From Siphonodentalium dalli (lineage: Eukaryota > Mollusca > Scaphopoda > Gadilida > Siphonodentaliidae): a DNA stretch of 64,000 nt. The translations under genes and the position numbers were made by a program. This document shows positions 1-10,330 of this stretch, in pieces. The stretch is from NCBI GenBank assembly GCA_032622095.1, contig CP136063.1, positions 12,565,814-12,629,813 on the forward strand, written 5' to 3'. The first letter of the stretch is position 1. The number at the start of each line of letters is the position of its first letter. Under the pieces are notes generated by a model, which was given only the letters and a program-made list of their open reading frames with translations, was not told the origin of the DNA and did no database searches.

Positions 1-204
1 CACCACATTGCTCGATGTATTAAACGATTTATCACATATTACACAATGGTAAGACTTATCTCCGTTGTGGATTATCTTATGTGTCACGAAGTTGCTCGAT
101 TGAATAGATGAATTACAAAGCTTATCTCGTGTGTGGATTCTCTTATGTCTCGTCAAGTCACTCGATTGCACGATTAAACGATTCTCCGCATGCATCGCAT
201 CACA
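1..204 (-). pseudogene. Decayed C2H2 fingers continuing ZNF1 frame past its stop
   Basis: Reading the minus strand on in the same frame after the TGA at 207-205 gives 68 further open codons. They still show finger landmarks: HKRIHTRDK, HKIIHNGDKSYHC and DKSFNTSSN. The first finger here has lost its CxxC, and the next lacks the cysteines altogether. A better preserved finger starts at the window edge. Either the gene once ran on past position 205 and the TGA is a nonsense mutation, or these are relics left behind a natural end. The array continues beyond position 1, so its full extent cannot be seen. Confidence 0.75.
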
Positions 205-1362
205 TCAATGCTTATCTCCAGTGTGGATTCGCTTATGGTTCACCAAGGTGCTCGATTGATTAAATGATTTCCCGCATATATCACAATGGTAAGGCTTATA
301 TCCTAAGTGGATTCTCTTATGGTTCACCAAGTGGCTCGAATTGTTAAATGATTTCCCACATATATCACAATGGTAAGGCTTATATCCTGTGTGGATTCTC
401 TTATGGTTTACCAAGTGGCTCGAATTGTTAAATGATTTCCCACATATATCACAATGGTAAGGCTTATCTCCAGTGTGAATTCTCTTGTGTGTCACCACAT
501 TGCCCGAACGACTAAATGATTTCCCGCATATATCACAACGGTAGGGCTTATCGCCGGTGTGGATTCTCTTGTGTGTCACCACATTGCTCGATGTATTAAA
601 CGATTTCCCGCATATATCACAACGGTAAGGCTTATATCCGGTGTGGATTCTCTTATGCGTCACCAAGTTGTTCCGTTGATTAAATGATTTCCCGCATAGG
701 CCTAGCATATCATAACGGTAAGGTTTATCTCCATTGTGAATTCGCTTGTGTGTCACAAGATAGCCTGATGTATTAAACGATTTCCCGCATATATCACAAC
801 AGTAAGGTTTCTCTCCGGTGTGGATTCTCTTATGTCTCTCCAGGTTACTCGACCGATTAAATGATTTCCCGCATATGTCACAACAGTAAGGCTTATCTCC
901 GGTGTGAATCATCTTGTGTCTCACCACATTGCTTGATGTATTAAACGATTCCCCGCATATATCACAACAGTAAGGCTTATCTCCGGTGTGGATTCTCTTA
1001 TGTCTCTCCATGTGACTCGACCGACTAAATGAGTTCCCGCATATATCACACCAATAAGGCTTATCTCCAGTGTGGATTATCTTATGTGTCACCAAGTGGC
1101 TCGAGTGAATAAACGATTTACCGCATATTTCACAACAGTAACGCTTATCTCCGGCGTGGATTCTCTTATGTTTCACCAAGTTGCTCGATAGATTAAATGA
1201 TTTCCCGCATATATCACAACAGTAAGGCTTCTCTCCGGTGTGGATTCTCTTATGTCTCGTCAAGCTGCCCGATTGTGTAAACGATTTCCCGCATACGTCA
1301 CAATGATTCCGTTTATTGCCTGTGTATGCGGTCTCATGAACATTCAGGTTACAATCTCCCAT
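205..1362 (-). CDS. C2H2 zinc-finger array protein ZNF1 (13 fingers)
   Basis: A 385-residue protein made almost wholly of tandem C2H2 fingers joined by HTG(D/E)KPY linkers. It is expected to be a nuclear, sequence-specific DNA-binding protein. The start is the ATG at 1362; the MGDCNLNVHET N-terminus is shared with the paralogue at 32212, which supports this start. There are 12 canonical fingers plus finger 8, whose CxxC is disrupted (RYDMLGLCGKSF). No KRAB, SCAN, BTB or other effector domain is present in this exon. Residue +1 of each recognition helix is nearly always S, while -1, 3 and 6 vary (Q, L, H, R, T, N at -1). Fingers 11 and 12 are identical in protein and nearly so in DNA, which shows recent duplication. 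The open frame ends at TGA, but degenerate fingers continue in frame beyond it. The intact frame suggests coding function, though an upstream exon could be missing from view. Confidence 0.85.
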   Translation of the reverse strand: MGDCNLNVHETAYTGNKRNHCDVCGKSFTQSGSLTRHKRIHTGEKPYCCDICGKSFNLSSNLVKHKRIHAGDKRYCCEICGKSFIHSSHLVTHKIIHTGDKPYWCDICGNSFSRSSHMERHKRIHTGDKPYCCDICGESFNTSSNVVRHKMIHTGDKPYCCDICGKSFNRSSNLERHKRIHTGEKPYCCDICGKSFNTSGYLVTHKRIHNGDKPYRYDMLGLCGKSFNQRNNLVTHKRIHTGYKPYRCDICGKSFNTSSNVVTHKRIHTGDKPYRCDICGKSFSRSGNVVTHKRIHTGDKPYHCDICGKSFNNSSHLVNHKRIHTGYKPYHCDICGKSFNNSSHLVNHKRIHLGYKPYHCDICGKSFNQSSTLVNHKRIHTGDKH

Positions 1363-1900
1363 CCTGTGGAATTGAGAGTCAGTTGTATATCTCGTGAAGT
1401 GGCAGTCTACATGTAGGCCTATATATGTCAGGCATCTGATCTATTTATAACTAAAATCGACAGTGTAACATTATTTAGTTCGTAATACGGAAGGATCACG
1501 TAGGCCTACAATGTATCAATATATCGATCATGTCGTTTATTCCCTCCTCATCTCTCATCTACCGATTTCCAAGTCGAACAAAGGACGAGGGAAATGTTGA
1601 ATTAACATGTGACACCATCTTTTTGAGTTACAGTCTATTCGAGAATGAATACATAATAAAATGTTGGCCCAAACAAACAGCTAACACCATTACACGGTGT
1701 AACTATGACACAGTCAATCACAAAAAGGATGTCGTAACCACTTTTTTTTCTTTGTCATTTCTGTGAGCAAGTGGCACGTGTTAAGCTACTTGTGACATAT
1801 ACTAGTAGATCAGTCTGTGACATAGTCGTTTATATATTGGGGCCGACGACTCCTCGTTTGTGGCTTAGTTGTGTGCGGGGTTATCACACTAGCGTCTGAT
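1363..1900 (-). promoter_or_regulatory. ZNF1 5' flank, duplicated upstream of ZNF2
   Basis: The ~540 bp ahead of ZNF1 align along their length with 32213-32800 ahead of ZNF2. Shared blocks include GGATACGGAAGG-like, AACAAAGGACGA and GTTGAATTAACA, the block around CAGTCAATC, and TTTATATATTGGGG. A TATA-like TATAAAT lies on the minus strand at 1449-1443, about 80 bp before the ATG. This is a reasonable core promoter position, but the box is not intact in the ZNF2 copy. Co-duplication of gene and flank suggests the flank carries the promoter or 5' UTR. This is inference from conservation alone. Confidence 0.5.
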
Positions 1901-2126
1901 TGGGCACTGGTATCAATGGGAAAATCCGAACTTGTTCTATCGCCATTCTCTTGTGAAATATCGACGGACATCAAGTGGGGTGGAAAAGTCGTATTGTCTT
2001 GCGTGTCGTTACCATCTGAATTCCAGTCATTTTTGTAATCGAACCCAGTTGGCGAAGACGTGTGGTCATTGCACAGGGGCATGTAACGCGCTCCGCTGTC
2101 CGCCATTGCATCGAAATTGGATTCCC
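1810..2126 (-). pseudogene. Open-frame tail, possibly from a retroelement polyprotein, cut by a MITE
   Basis: A minus-strand open frame ends at 1810 with the tail RSRRPQYINDYVTD. The same tail, with substitutions (RMRQPQYINNYVTD), is kept at the equivalent place upstream of ZNF2 (about 32800-32712). Its length and stop are therefore older than the duplication. A basic stretch followed by PQYINDYV resembles the end of some Ty3/gypsy-type Pol proteins, but I cannot confirm this. The frame is interrupted at 2126 by the TTAA-flanked element at 2127-2726. Minus-strand codons stay open on the far side to about 2960. The upstream half of the computed frame (2127-2310) therefore belongs to the MITE, not to the gene. 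Confidence 0.35.
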
Positions 2127-2726
2127 TTAAAGGGGTACTGTACCCAAGATGTTGTTGTTGGTTTATATAATCCCCGAGTCGGAGAATAATGTAACAACTT
2201 TTCCATTTTTTGAAAGTTTGTTGAGTACGAAGTATTGTTACGGATGGCAAATTTACCGGAATGCAAAAATACAAATTGTCGTTGTCGAGTAATTTTTGTA
2301 AAGTTTTCAACCAAATGAATCAAATAAACATTATATTATATGGTTAGTAGTCCCATATACTCATTTAAGTTAGTGTACCGTCACTAGTCAATGATTGGCT
2401 TGGGTTTTCTCCCCGTATAAGCATAATGTTTCAAACGATCGTGTGTGCAATTGTTTTCCTAATCCAATATCCCTCAATTATAATTTGATTACGTTTTGTA
2501 CACGGAAATTCGAATTTTAAGAGACGCCATTTTATGGCTGGAGCCATAAAATCAATTTATATTAAATGATTAACTTTTAAATTATTAAATTTTAAGATAG
2601 CCTATTAACCTGAGCGTTTACAGAATACATCTTCGACTCAAATTACTTATATTTCTATATAGTATCGATAATAGATCGTTGTTTTCACCGGGAATTTATT
2701 GAAAATGGCGTACAGTACCCCTTTAA
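2127..2726. mobile_element. 600-bp piggyBac-type MITE with TTAA target duplication
   Basis: Perfect 13-bp inverted ends AGGGGTACTGTAC (2131-2143) and GTACAGTACCCCT (2710-2722) lie directly inside TTAA at 2127-2130 and 2723-2726. TTAA duplication with short inverted ends is the hallmark of piggyBac transposases. The element encodes nothing, so it was mobilised in trans. It lies inside the open frame upstream of ZNF1; the corresponding part upstream of ZNF2 has been replaced by satellite, so relative age cannot be read from it. Confidence 0.8.
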
Positions 2727-2733
2727 ATTTCGC

Positions 2734-2961
2734 GTGTTTACCGGTATGCTGCTAGAAACAGCGTGTAGGTTGTCATTTCTGGACGGAACTCGTCCCGAGG
2801 TGAGGAGTTTTGTTGCTGAACTGAGCAACACTGTAAAACTGTCTGAGTTGAAAGCGATGTTAAAGGAGAAATATGCTATTGACTCATGGGTGAAGGCCAT
2901 GTGGGTCAGCCTGTACCAAATGCACGTCGCTATGGGAAGGATAGCCAGAGACGAAGATTAA
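2734..2961 (+). CDS. Unrecognised 75-residue open frame
   Basis: An open frame with sensible amino-acid composition (…VKLSELKAMLKEKYAIDSW…GRIARDED) ends at TAA 2959-2961. The opposite strand is also open here and lines up in frame, across the MITE, with the frame at 2126-1810. Only one of the two can be the coding strand. I do not recognise the protein. It may be part of a broken transposon gene. Confidence 0.2.
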   Translation: MFTGMLLETACRLSFLDGTRPEVRSFVAELSNTVKLSELKAMLKEKYAIDSWVKAMWVSLYQMHVAMGRIARDED

Positions 2962-3665
2962 CCCAGTTGTCGGTTTCTGCTTGCCGACACAGAAACGGAA
3001 TGGACCAAATTCCGGGGATTTCTTTCGAACACTCCGACCACCCACAGCTTACACGGTGAGTACTGTTTACTGTCGTACTCACGCAGTCACGGTACCACGG
3101 GGGCTTGGAACGTCATCATCAACGGTCATGTATATGTACCTTGAGACAGATTAGGGGTCGAATTAGGGGCGAGCGAGCGAAGCGAGCAGGGAATGATACC
3201 TATATACGAGCGCCTGCGGCGCATAAGATACTATGGGCGGTGGGATGGAGTGGTGGGTGGGTACTACATAAATACTCTAATGATCTAGGGGCATATGCGG
3301 CGCATAATATACTATAGCGGGGGTTCAGACTGTGTACTCTTACCATAACACCATAAAGCTAAAATGTTTATTGAATATAAGATCTATAATATCATGTAAA
3401 CTGAACGCTAAATCGGTATTTGTTTCTTAAATTGGATTCCGGATTCCAGGGTCAATTTGAAGCTGGATTCCGGATTCCAGCGTCATTTTAAAACTGGATT
3501 CCGGACTCAAGGGGGGGGGGGGGGGGGAGGGGCCCTCTTCTATATACGAGCCTGATTCTCACGTTAATGGTAGTATATATAGACAAGGTTAACTATAGAT
3601 ATTCACCTTTTTACCATCGCTCAGCGATCGAACAAATTTAGAATTAGACTTATTATCGCTCATAA
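2962..3665. other. Gene-free stretch with short 31-bp tandem repeat and poly-G
   Basis: No coding signal is visible. A 31-bp unit beginning TGGATTCCGGATTCCAG is repeated about 2.5 times at roughly 3432-3509 and is followed by a run of ~17 G. GCGGCGCATAAGATACTAT and a near copy occur at about 3209 and 3298. Confidence 0.6.
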
Positions 3666-4440
3666 AGTCCAGCAGCCAAAGGTCGAATTTTGGCCTAACC
3701 CAAAAGTCTCTGTTATAGTTTGTTTCTTTGCTGATTATTCATGGGGATGGTCTCTGTAACGTTTTCTAGGGTTGTGTGGACCCCTCACCATTGAGCAATT
3801 TGAGAAATTCAAGATGGCGTCCAAGATGGCTGCCAAAATATGCTAGTTTTAGTTTGAAGCTGATATCTTCTCTCCAAATAACTGTATGGTTGCTATTTGG
3901 TCCCTAAACATAACCTAATATATTACCTGAGTGCCAATATGGGATGTCGGTGTCATGAATACAAAATGGCTGCCAAAATGGCCGCCAAATATAAAAAAAA
4001 TGCAACGATATGCTAAAATAACTGAGTTTGGAGCTGCAATGATGTGGCTCAATTGGTTATTTTACATGTGATTGCCCATATATATTAAAATATGGAGTGT
4101 TATATCATTAACACATCATTATTTTATAATTGTATATGTCACAATTGTTTTGAATGCGATTAAGTTGTTTCAGGTAAGATTTTTCTCGGCAATCACATTC
4201 GTGTCGCATATTATACTCTTGGTTGATGACTGAATTACTAATTGGTTAATATATATTTTTCGGAGTTTGTATATAAATTAATGTCTTTCCTTTCAGTTTC
4301 AGACTCATGTGAGATGACCTATGACGGAATAGTGCATTTTTAAATTTCGGTATGGCGACAGGTGTATTTCGACAGACCTATGTTCGGTTAATGCTAATAC
4401 AAGTAGAATTCTGACTATTATTAATGCAAGTAAAGTTTAA

Positions 4441-5609
4441 GACGATCACCTACATGCAATTTTAGAGGACAAACTTTTGGAAGATGAAAACTTAAAAGTT
4501 CATTTTCATAGGAACTGCATTGCTCGATATATTACGTCAAAAACCAACTTGGATGTTGTAAGGGGGGACGCATCACCTGCTATACCTCCTAAGAGATCTC
4601 GCCGATCGGTTTCTGGATTCCAGTTCCAATTGCATTGTTTGTATTGTGGACAAGAGTGCATAGCTAATAAGGATAATAAAAACCCAGGAAGATGGCGCCC
4701 TGCATATATGTGTCGCTCGACTCACACAGAAGAGGGGAAGTCATATAGGATATAGCTGCTAGAAAATGTGATGGGGAAGTTTGGGGACAGGAGGTTCGTT
4801 GTAAGATTGGAAGTGCGCTGAGTGACCTTCGTGCAGTTGATGCGCGTTATCATAAGGATGGTATGACAAAATTTGTCCAGAACAGATGCCTTACTCCAAA
4901 TGAATCTGAACACACAGTGACTGCTCATGCGGATACAGCTTTACAACATGTCATCAATTTAGTCGCGAGCAACAAGAAACGTATTTGGAATTCTGTTGAA
5001 CTGCACAACGAATATAAAGCCCACAACGGGTGTGTTTTGGCACGGCCACAGTTGGTCACTGAACTGAAACGTCACTTTTGTGACGAAATCCTTACACTGT
5101 CTGCTGTCGGTTATGCAAGTGTCTTAGCATTCCATCAACATACAGCAAAAGTTTTGAGATTTGTAAAGGAAGAAAGTGGAGACGATTTAGAACCGCATAT
5201 TACAACAGTTGTTGAGGAATGCAAAAACATTACCAGCAACAGATCGGAATACAATATTCATGTTGATAGGATATCCATTGAAGAATCTGTTTCCAGCACA
5301 TTGATGACTTTCCTCGCTGCGATATCAACAAAGTTAGACAGATCGCTGCCTGCACTCCGTATTGGCAGTATTATCACAAGTATCGTCCTCAATCAAGCCA
5401 CAGACCTCCAGGTATCACTTGGCGTGCTTGTACGTGATTCCAAGCTGATTGTTAATCATATATATGAGTATCGTGTTACATGCAGTTACGACGAACTTCG
5501 TCGATTTAAAAAATCAGCTGCTATGGCAGCATCATTGGATACAGCGAAACAAGGAATAAATGACGCATCCAATGTTATGATCCAAATTATAGCCGATAAT
5601 TTTGACTGA
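4441..5609 (+). pseudogene. Transposase-like protein, N-terminal part (two frames)
   Basis: The frame is open from 4441; the nominal start at 4477 is TTG, so the true start lies further upstream. Residues include HFHRNC…ARYITSK, then LYCGQEC…RWRPAYMCR, a CxxC/HxxxC zinc-binding style. After a one-base frameshift near 4750 the next frame runs CDGEVWGQEVR…LSDLRAVDARYHKDGMTKF and continues to DNFD at 5606. This order (zinc-binding part, then a DLRAxDARYH block) is one I recall from a large family of uncharacterised metazoan proteins. The frame breaks again at 5606, where one base appears to be missing before DISSPNGKSST. The protein would have bound the element ends or acted in cutting. This copy cannot make a functional product. 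Confidence 0.7.
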
Positions 5610-6425
5610 TATCAGCTCTCCAAATGGGAAATCGTCGACGCGCTCACTTGCAATGATAATGATGCAGGCAGCTTGTGATGTTAGTCTTGGTGATCGGACA
5701 ATTCCTCGTTTGAAGAAAGATGACCTTCCAAATACCACGATAGATGAACAAACAATTGACGGATCTCAATTTAAAATTACTAAGGACCCTGTAATGAACA
5801 GCGTTCCCAAATCCACCGTTTTCAGGTAAATTCAGCCATCACCAAGATGTTTCGCGGCGGCGGGCAGGTGAAAACGATTTGTCTTTCTTTGAGGATGTGA
5901 TTTACAAGGACAACTGTCCCGACTATAATGATACAATACCAATTTGTGTCGGGAACAGGGACAGTCTGGTAGACTAAAGACAAATATTGTCTGCTGATAG
6001 ACAGACCACCAGCAGATTCACAGACAATGACAGCTGCAATGACAAAAGCTCAAACTTTATCTCGATCAGCTGGACAAGCTTTTGTCATATTCACTGCAGA
6101 CCAACAGTTTTATCGTGTTGCCTTGCACGTTACTTTGGACAATATCGTGTATCTGCGAATCCGGGGCATGCACCTTCTGATGAGTTACTGTGGTTCGATA
6201 GGTTCGTTGGAAATCCTCAGTGTGCAGTTTGGTGGAGTATTGAAAATGCTAACAGGAAAGAAATTTCCGCAAAATGTTCGTGCTCTCAGAATGTTGGCTG
6301 AAGAAGTGTTGCGTCCTGTATTTTGCAAATTCGAAATGGAATGCATGCATGACCTAGATACCACATTGGACAGATTGGCACTTCAAAGTAGAACATCTAA
6401 GCTGTGGATTGTTTTTAATTTTTGA
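5602..6425 (+). pseudogene. Transposase-like protein, central part
   Basis: The frame from 5602 carries DISSPNGKSSTRSLAMIMMQ, the continuation of DNFD across the frameshift. A further frame reads HQDVSRRRAGENDLSFFEDVI (about 5838-5900) and stops at the TAA near 5975. The frame 6027-6425 reads FVIFTADQQFYRVALH…YLRIRGMHLLMSYCGSIGSL…GGVLKMLTGKKFPQNVRALRMLAEEVLRP. These blocks keep the order of the family, so all belong to one ancestral gene now split by frameshifts and small deletions. Catalytic roles of the blocks are unknown to me. Confidence 0.65.
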
Positions 6426-7432
6426 TTGTGAAATATACTCAACAATCACCGATAGACTAGTGGTCTGTATCCCATGTTCCTACAGTGTTTCTTGTGTTGA
6501 AATACATACGTGCTGAGCGTGAATCGGATTGGCCATTACATCTAGACTCGGTCAGTGATATGATTCCATTGTTTTTTTGCAGCCGGTCATACCCACTATG
6601 CCAGATATGCCTTGTATTATTTACGTTCAATGGAATCATTGCCCGAACATGTCGGCCAACAATTTGTGAAGGGCGAGCACACAATGCACCACAACACTGG
6701 TATTTTGGACAGACATGGCCATCGAAACTGCATTTATGAGATATGGGCACGGACGTTCTGGAATAATTGGTATAACGCTAAAGCCAGAAAGCATCAAAAC
6801 CTGGCCATACAGCTTACACATGCAATGGTCTGATAAACGATTTAGAATCAATGCAAAATTGTGATGCGAATCAATCTCACACACACCACAAGGAAGAGTC
6901 GACGTCCATAATTAAACCTGATGCTGTCGACAGGGAAGCTTTGCGAGCTAAATTGGAGATTTGTATTGATCCCCTTGAACCAAGTCAGCACCCCGATGGT
7001 CTTATCAATATCGATTCGGGCAAGATAGTTAGCGACAAAACTGTGAATGTTGACAATTCTAGAGCATTGGGTTTGAAGCAAATGCAAGAGTTTGAGAAGA
7101 GTTGGCCAAACGGATTCCACAATAAAATATCCCATGACGTGCATACAATGGCACAGTCCCGCAAGCATATAAAGATAGACGATGGGAAAATATTTGACCC
7201 CGAAATCATATATGCCAGAGCAATGGGCCTGCATGACAGCTCCCGTAGTGTAGATATTAGTGACATATTGTCCCACGAACTCGCTCCATATCCAGCTTCT
7301 ATGTTCGAGCCAGATGGTCATCTAAGCGAATCTAAGTCAAAAGCCAACTTGAAGAACGCTCTTATAGTTGATTATACACCTGGCCAGTCTGCAGAGCGCG
7401 CATGCCGATTGAAGCAACATTTACGGTCATAA
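6426..7432 (+). pseudogene. Transposase-like protein, second central part
   Basis: Several frames carry successive family blocks. One has RAERESDWPLHLDSV and another YARYALYYLRSMESLPEHV (about 6608-6655). A third has MRYGHGRSGIIGITLKPESI near 6736. The long frame 6851-7432 starts at ATG but is really internal: it contains HKEE near its start, CIDPLEPSQHPDGLINI, SWPNGFHNKISHDV and HELAPYPASMF. At least three frame changes separate these. At about 7400 the family's expected spacer ahead of the nuclease signature is missing, which points to an internal deletion. Confidence 0.6.
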
Positions 7433-8263
7433 TTAACCAGGTAGCAAATATTTCAACATCATGTTCACTCATCCTAGCTGACGACACCGACATATTTATA
7501 ATGCTTCTGTATTTCGTGCACATGGGTGAGATTTTTGGACGTGTACTGATGGCTTCCCCTGCTAAAGGGCGGACTACGATCGACATAAACAAAACATACC
7601 AGACTTATAGAAAAATTATCCCTGATCTGATAGCGATGCACGAATTGACAGGGTGCGACACCGTTGCATCATCCTTTGGTATTGGGAAGTGTTCGGCACT
7701 AAAAACTCTGCGCAGTGGAAAGCACCCTTTGGGTATTCTCGGGAATAGTCATATAAATATAAATGATGTAGTGGACGAAGTCTTGCCTTTCATTTTGACG
7801 TGCTATGGTCTCCCAACGTGTAAGAGCACAGCAGAAGCAAGAATAAAAAATGTGGTCGTCAAAAGATGTACGGTCAATGGCGTGTGCTCCAAAATTGAAC
7901 TCATTACCCCCAACCACCGAAGCTGTCATTGAAAATATAAAGCGTGCTCATCTTCAAGCTGCTACCTGGCGATATGCATCAGACGAATCTCCGCCGGATA
8001 TGGAGGCAACACATTGTGGTTGGTCTACAGATGGTGAGGAACTCGTTCCTACCACGGTTACCGACAACATACCAAATGCCCCGGATAGCATACTGAAGCT
8101 GATACGGTGTTCGTGCACCAGCAATTCGTCTTGCTCATCAAAGAGATGTGGGTGCTCTCGTGCTGCTGTGTCGTGCACGTCATTATGTTCGTGTCAATGC
8201 GCGCTTAACTGTTTTAACGAGTTTACAAAACACTGTGATGTTAACGAGAATAACATTGATTAG
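7402..8263 (+). pseudogene. PIN/XPG-like nuclease signature and CXC domain
   Basis: The frame 7402-7932 holds SCSLILADDTDIFIMLLYF and, ~70 residues on, HELTGCDTVASSFGIGKCSALK. These resemble the (D)DSD and GCD...GIG...AL signatures of FEN1/XPG-type 5' nucleases, in which the acidic residues bind metal. A frameshift near 7850-7930 moves to the frame 7850-8263. That frame has LNSLPPTTEAVIENIKRAHLQ and then a cysteine-rich segment CSCTSNSSCSSKRCGCSRA…SCTSLCSC, a Tesmin/TSO1-like CXC zinc domain. It stops at 8263. The pairing of nuclease and CXC is what I recall of this family's C-terminus. DNA cutting and end recognition are inferred roles. Confidence 0.7.
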
Positions 8264-8769
8264 GAACATATGCTTCAGATAGAGGATGCAGTATGGTCAA
8301 TTCGTATTATGTAATAACACGCTTGTTAAATTTCGCGGGACTGACGACGCGTTGGTTCCTTTCAGCTTTTACTCGTTTCTTTGGATTGTATTTGTATTTT
8401 TGATGAAACAAATTATTTTGATAATCTATATATTGCAATATTGCATAATTTTGAAGTATTTGGCGGACATTTTTACGGCCATCTTCTTAATCAAGCATCG
8501 AAAATTGAAACAGTTCGACCCACATATAATATAAGATTCCTATCATAAATTGACATATTAAACCTCAATTCAAGAACGTTATTAACCGATTAAATAAAAT
8601 ACCGAAATCCTGTAGCCATCTTGGACGCCATCTTGGATTTCTCACAATGCTCAAGGGTGAGACATCCACACCACCCTAGAAATCATTACAGAGACCCGCC
8701 CCATGAATAATCAGCAAAGAAACAATCTATAACAGAGAATTTCGGGTTACCCCCTTCTTCTGCTGGACT

Positions 8770-9639
8770 CACTATTGTGTATGCTATACTGCTGGTACTG
8801 TACAACTCAACTTATCAAGATCACTATGTATGTATTCACCTGACTGCAGCAGTTGTATCTTTTGTAGTATTGGTGTCGGCACAGGGAGTAGCATTATCAC
8901 TTTAATACAGGATAGTTTTGCATTTTGTACTTGCCAAAGATCTGTTACCTGTATATCTGCCGATTGTCTTCGTTGTTATTTCATGTCAATCAACCTCTGG
9001 TTATATTTAACTAAATCTGCCAATGATTCTCAGGCATATACAAGTTTTCAACCAATCATTCTACATTTATTAGTGTTATTGCTGGAAACCAAATATATAA
9101 CATACAATCTTCACATACCCTAACTGAAAATAGACAATTGATTTTACAAGCTTTTTGTCCCTTTAATACGCCAACACGGCCAACAGTCTAATGTGGGAGA
9201 GATATTACTACACTGAATTATGAGTGGAAAGCACATGAGCAGTGTCTACAGACATTATTTGACAACTTATGGGTGACATAATGAATTGACAGATTCTTTT
9301 TCCGAAGTCCGAATTAAAACAAATTGACAAAACAAATATTCATTGGGTTTTGTTTTTGCTTTCTGTATGACGGAAGATGTCTCTGGCTTTGACAAAACGT
9401 TGAAAATTTGATCATAACTTGATTTGTTTTCTAACACTTGTGTTATCGCTACCTATATACCCACTGTTTATCACGTGAAATGGCTCTATCAGTATAGTAC
9501 TATTTTGGCATTAAAATATTTAAGTACACGGCTGATGACCTTTTGAGCTTATTCAACCTCTTGCGTAACCTGTGACCTTTCACCGTACATGGCTGAATAC
9601 ATCTCAAGTTCTAACCTCTGAGTTCTAACTTTTAACCTT
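8770..9639. other. Gene-free stretch
   Basis: No convincing coding sequence. An open frame at 8830-9123 has no recognisable motif. AACCT(T/C)TGACCTTTCAC-like phrases repeat loosely at 9540-9650. Otherwise I see nothing. Confidence 0.5.
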
Positions 9640-10330
9640 TCACTGTGCCTCGCTTTGAAAGTTTGTTATCCGCTCTCACATCGACTTCGACTCCCGCCCA
9701 AGCGGGTTCCATTTTTTCGACATTTCGAAATTCCGAAATTTGTCAAGAAGGATCTGGTTTGGTGGCAAAAATTTCTCGATCATTATAATGGTATATCTTT
9801 AATGATATTCGAAGAATGGTCTGACCCAGATATAGAGTTAGCTTGTGACTCTACTCTCACATCATGTGGTGGTATAAGTCACGATCAATATGTTCATGCA
9901 GACTTTCCAAATTGTATAAAGAGAAAACTTTTACATATCAATTGCCTGGAATTATTGACAGTATTAGTGTGCCTTAAACTGTGGGGAACGAGATATAGTG
10001 GCAAAAAATAGCAATATTCTGTGATAATTTTGTATCTGTCACAGTCCTTAATTCTGGTGGTACTAAAGATGAATTTTTACAGTCAAGTCTGAGAGAAATT
10101 GAGTTAATAGCAGCCAGGAATGAGTTTGAAGTTAAAGCCTGTCATATCAGTGGTGAGTCAAATAGGATTCCAGATCTATTATCATGGTGGTCAAATCATA
10201 TTGCTAAACTTTTTTATAAACTTACATCAGCTGTTATCTTAAAGGAGGTATCAATTCCAGATCAGTATTTTAGATTTTATCATAAGTGGTTATACATTAT
10301 GCAGTGCGATTTTCGCTTTCAGATCTGGCC
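9640..10330 (+). pseudogene. DIRS/Ngaro-like retroelement: RNase H region
   Basis: The frame 9655-10011 reads FRHFEIPKFVKKDLVWW…DHYNGISLM…CDSTLTSCGGISHDQYVH…LHINCLELLTVLVCLKLWG. After loss of one base in an A run at 10004-10010 it continues IAIFCDNFVSVTVLNSGGTKDEFLQ…REIELIAARNEFEVKACHISGESNRIPDLLS. These are the connection/RNase H blocks of tyrosine-recombinase retrotransposons. Conserved acidic residues are seen in CDST, CLELL and CDN. RNase H would remove RNA during cDNA synthesis. The reverse transcriptase core is absent, so the element is 5' truncated near 9640. Confidence 0.8.

Larger units (their letters stand above)
3666..8769 (+). mobile_element. 5.1-kb DNA transposon with long inverted ends, Academ-like
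   Basis: The left end (3666-3834) and the reverse complement of the right end (8612-8769) align over ~160 bp. Both start AGTCCAGCAG, continue through CTCTGTTATAG, GATTATTCATGGGG and TCTAGGGT, and reach GATGGCGTCCAAGATGGCT. More GATGGC/GCCATC-type subterminal motifs follow inside. Between them lie colinear plus-strand coding remains of one large protein with several frameshifts, listed separately. The protein combines an N-terminal cysteine/histidine region, a DNFD..ISS.NG block, a GGMH-like block, a PIN/XPG-like nuclease signature and a CXC domain. Large transposases with an XPG-like nuclease are described for the Academ superfamily, so that is my best assignment. I could not identify a target-site duplication. 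Confidence 0.75.

Noticed and set aside
1530-1766. 78-codon plus-strand frame in the ZNF1 flank
   Set aside because: Not open in the equivalent ZNF2 flank; the region is better explained as a conserved non-coding flank.
8830-9123. 97-codon plus-strand frame
   Set aside because: No motif, unconvincing start and AT-driven composition at the end.
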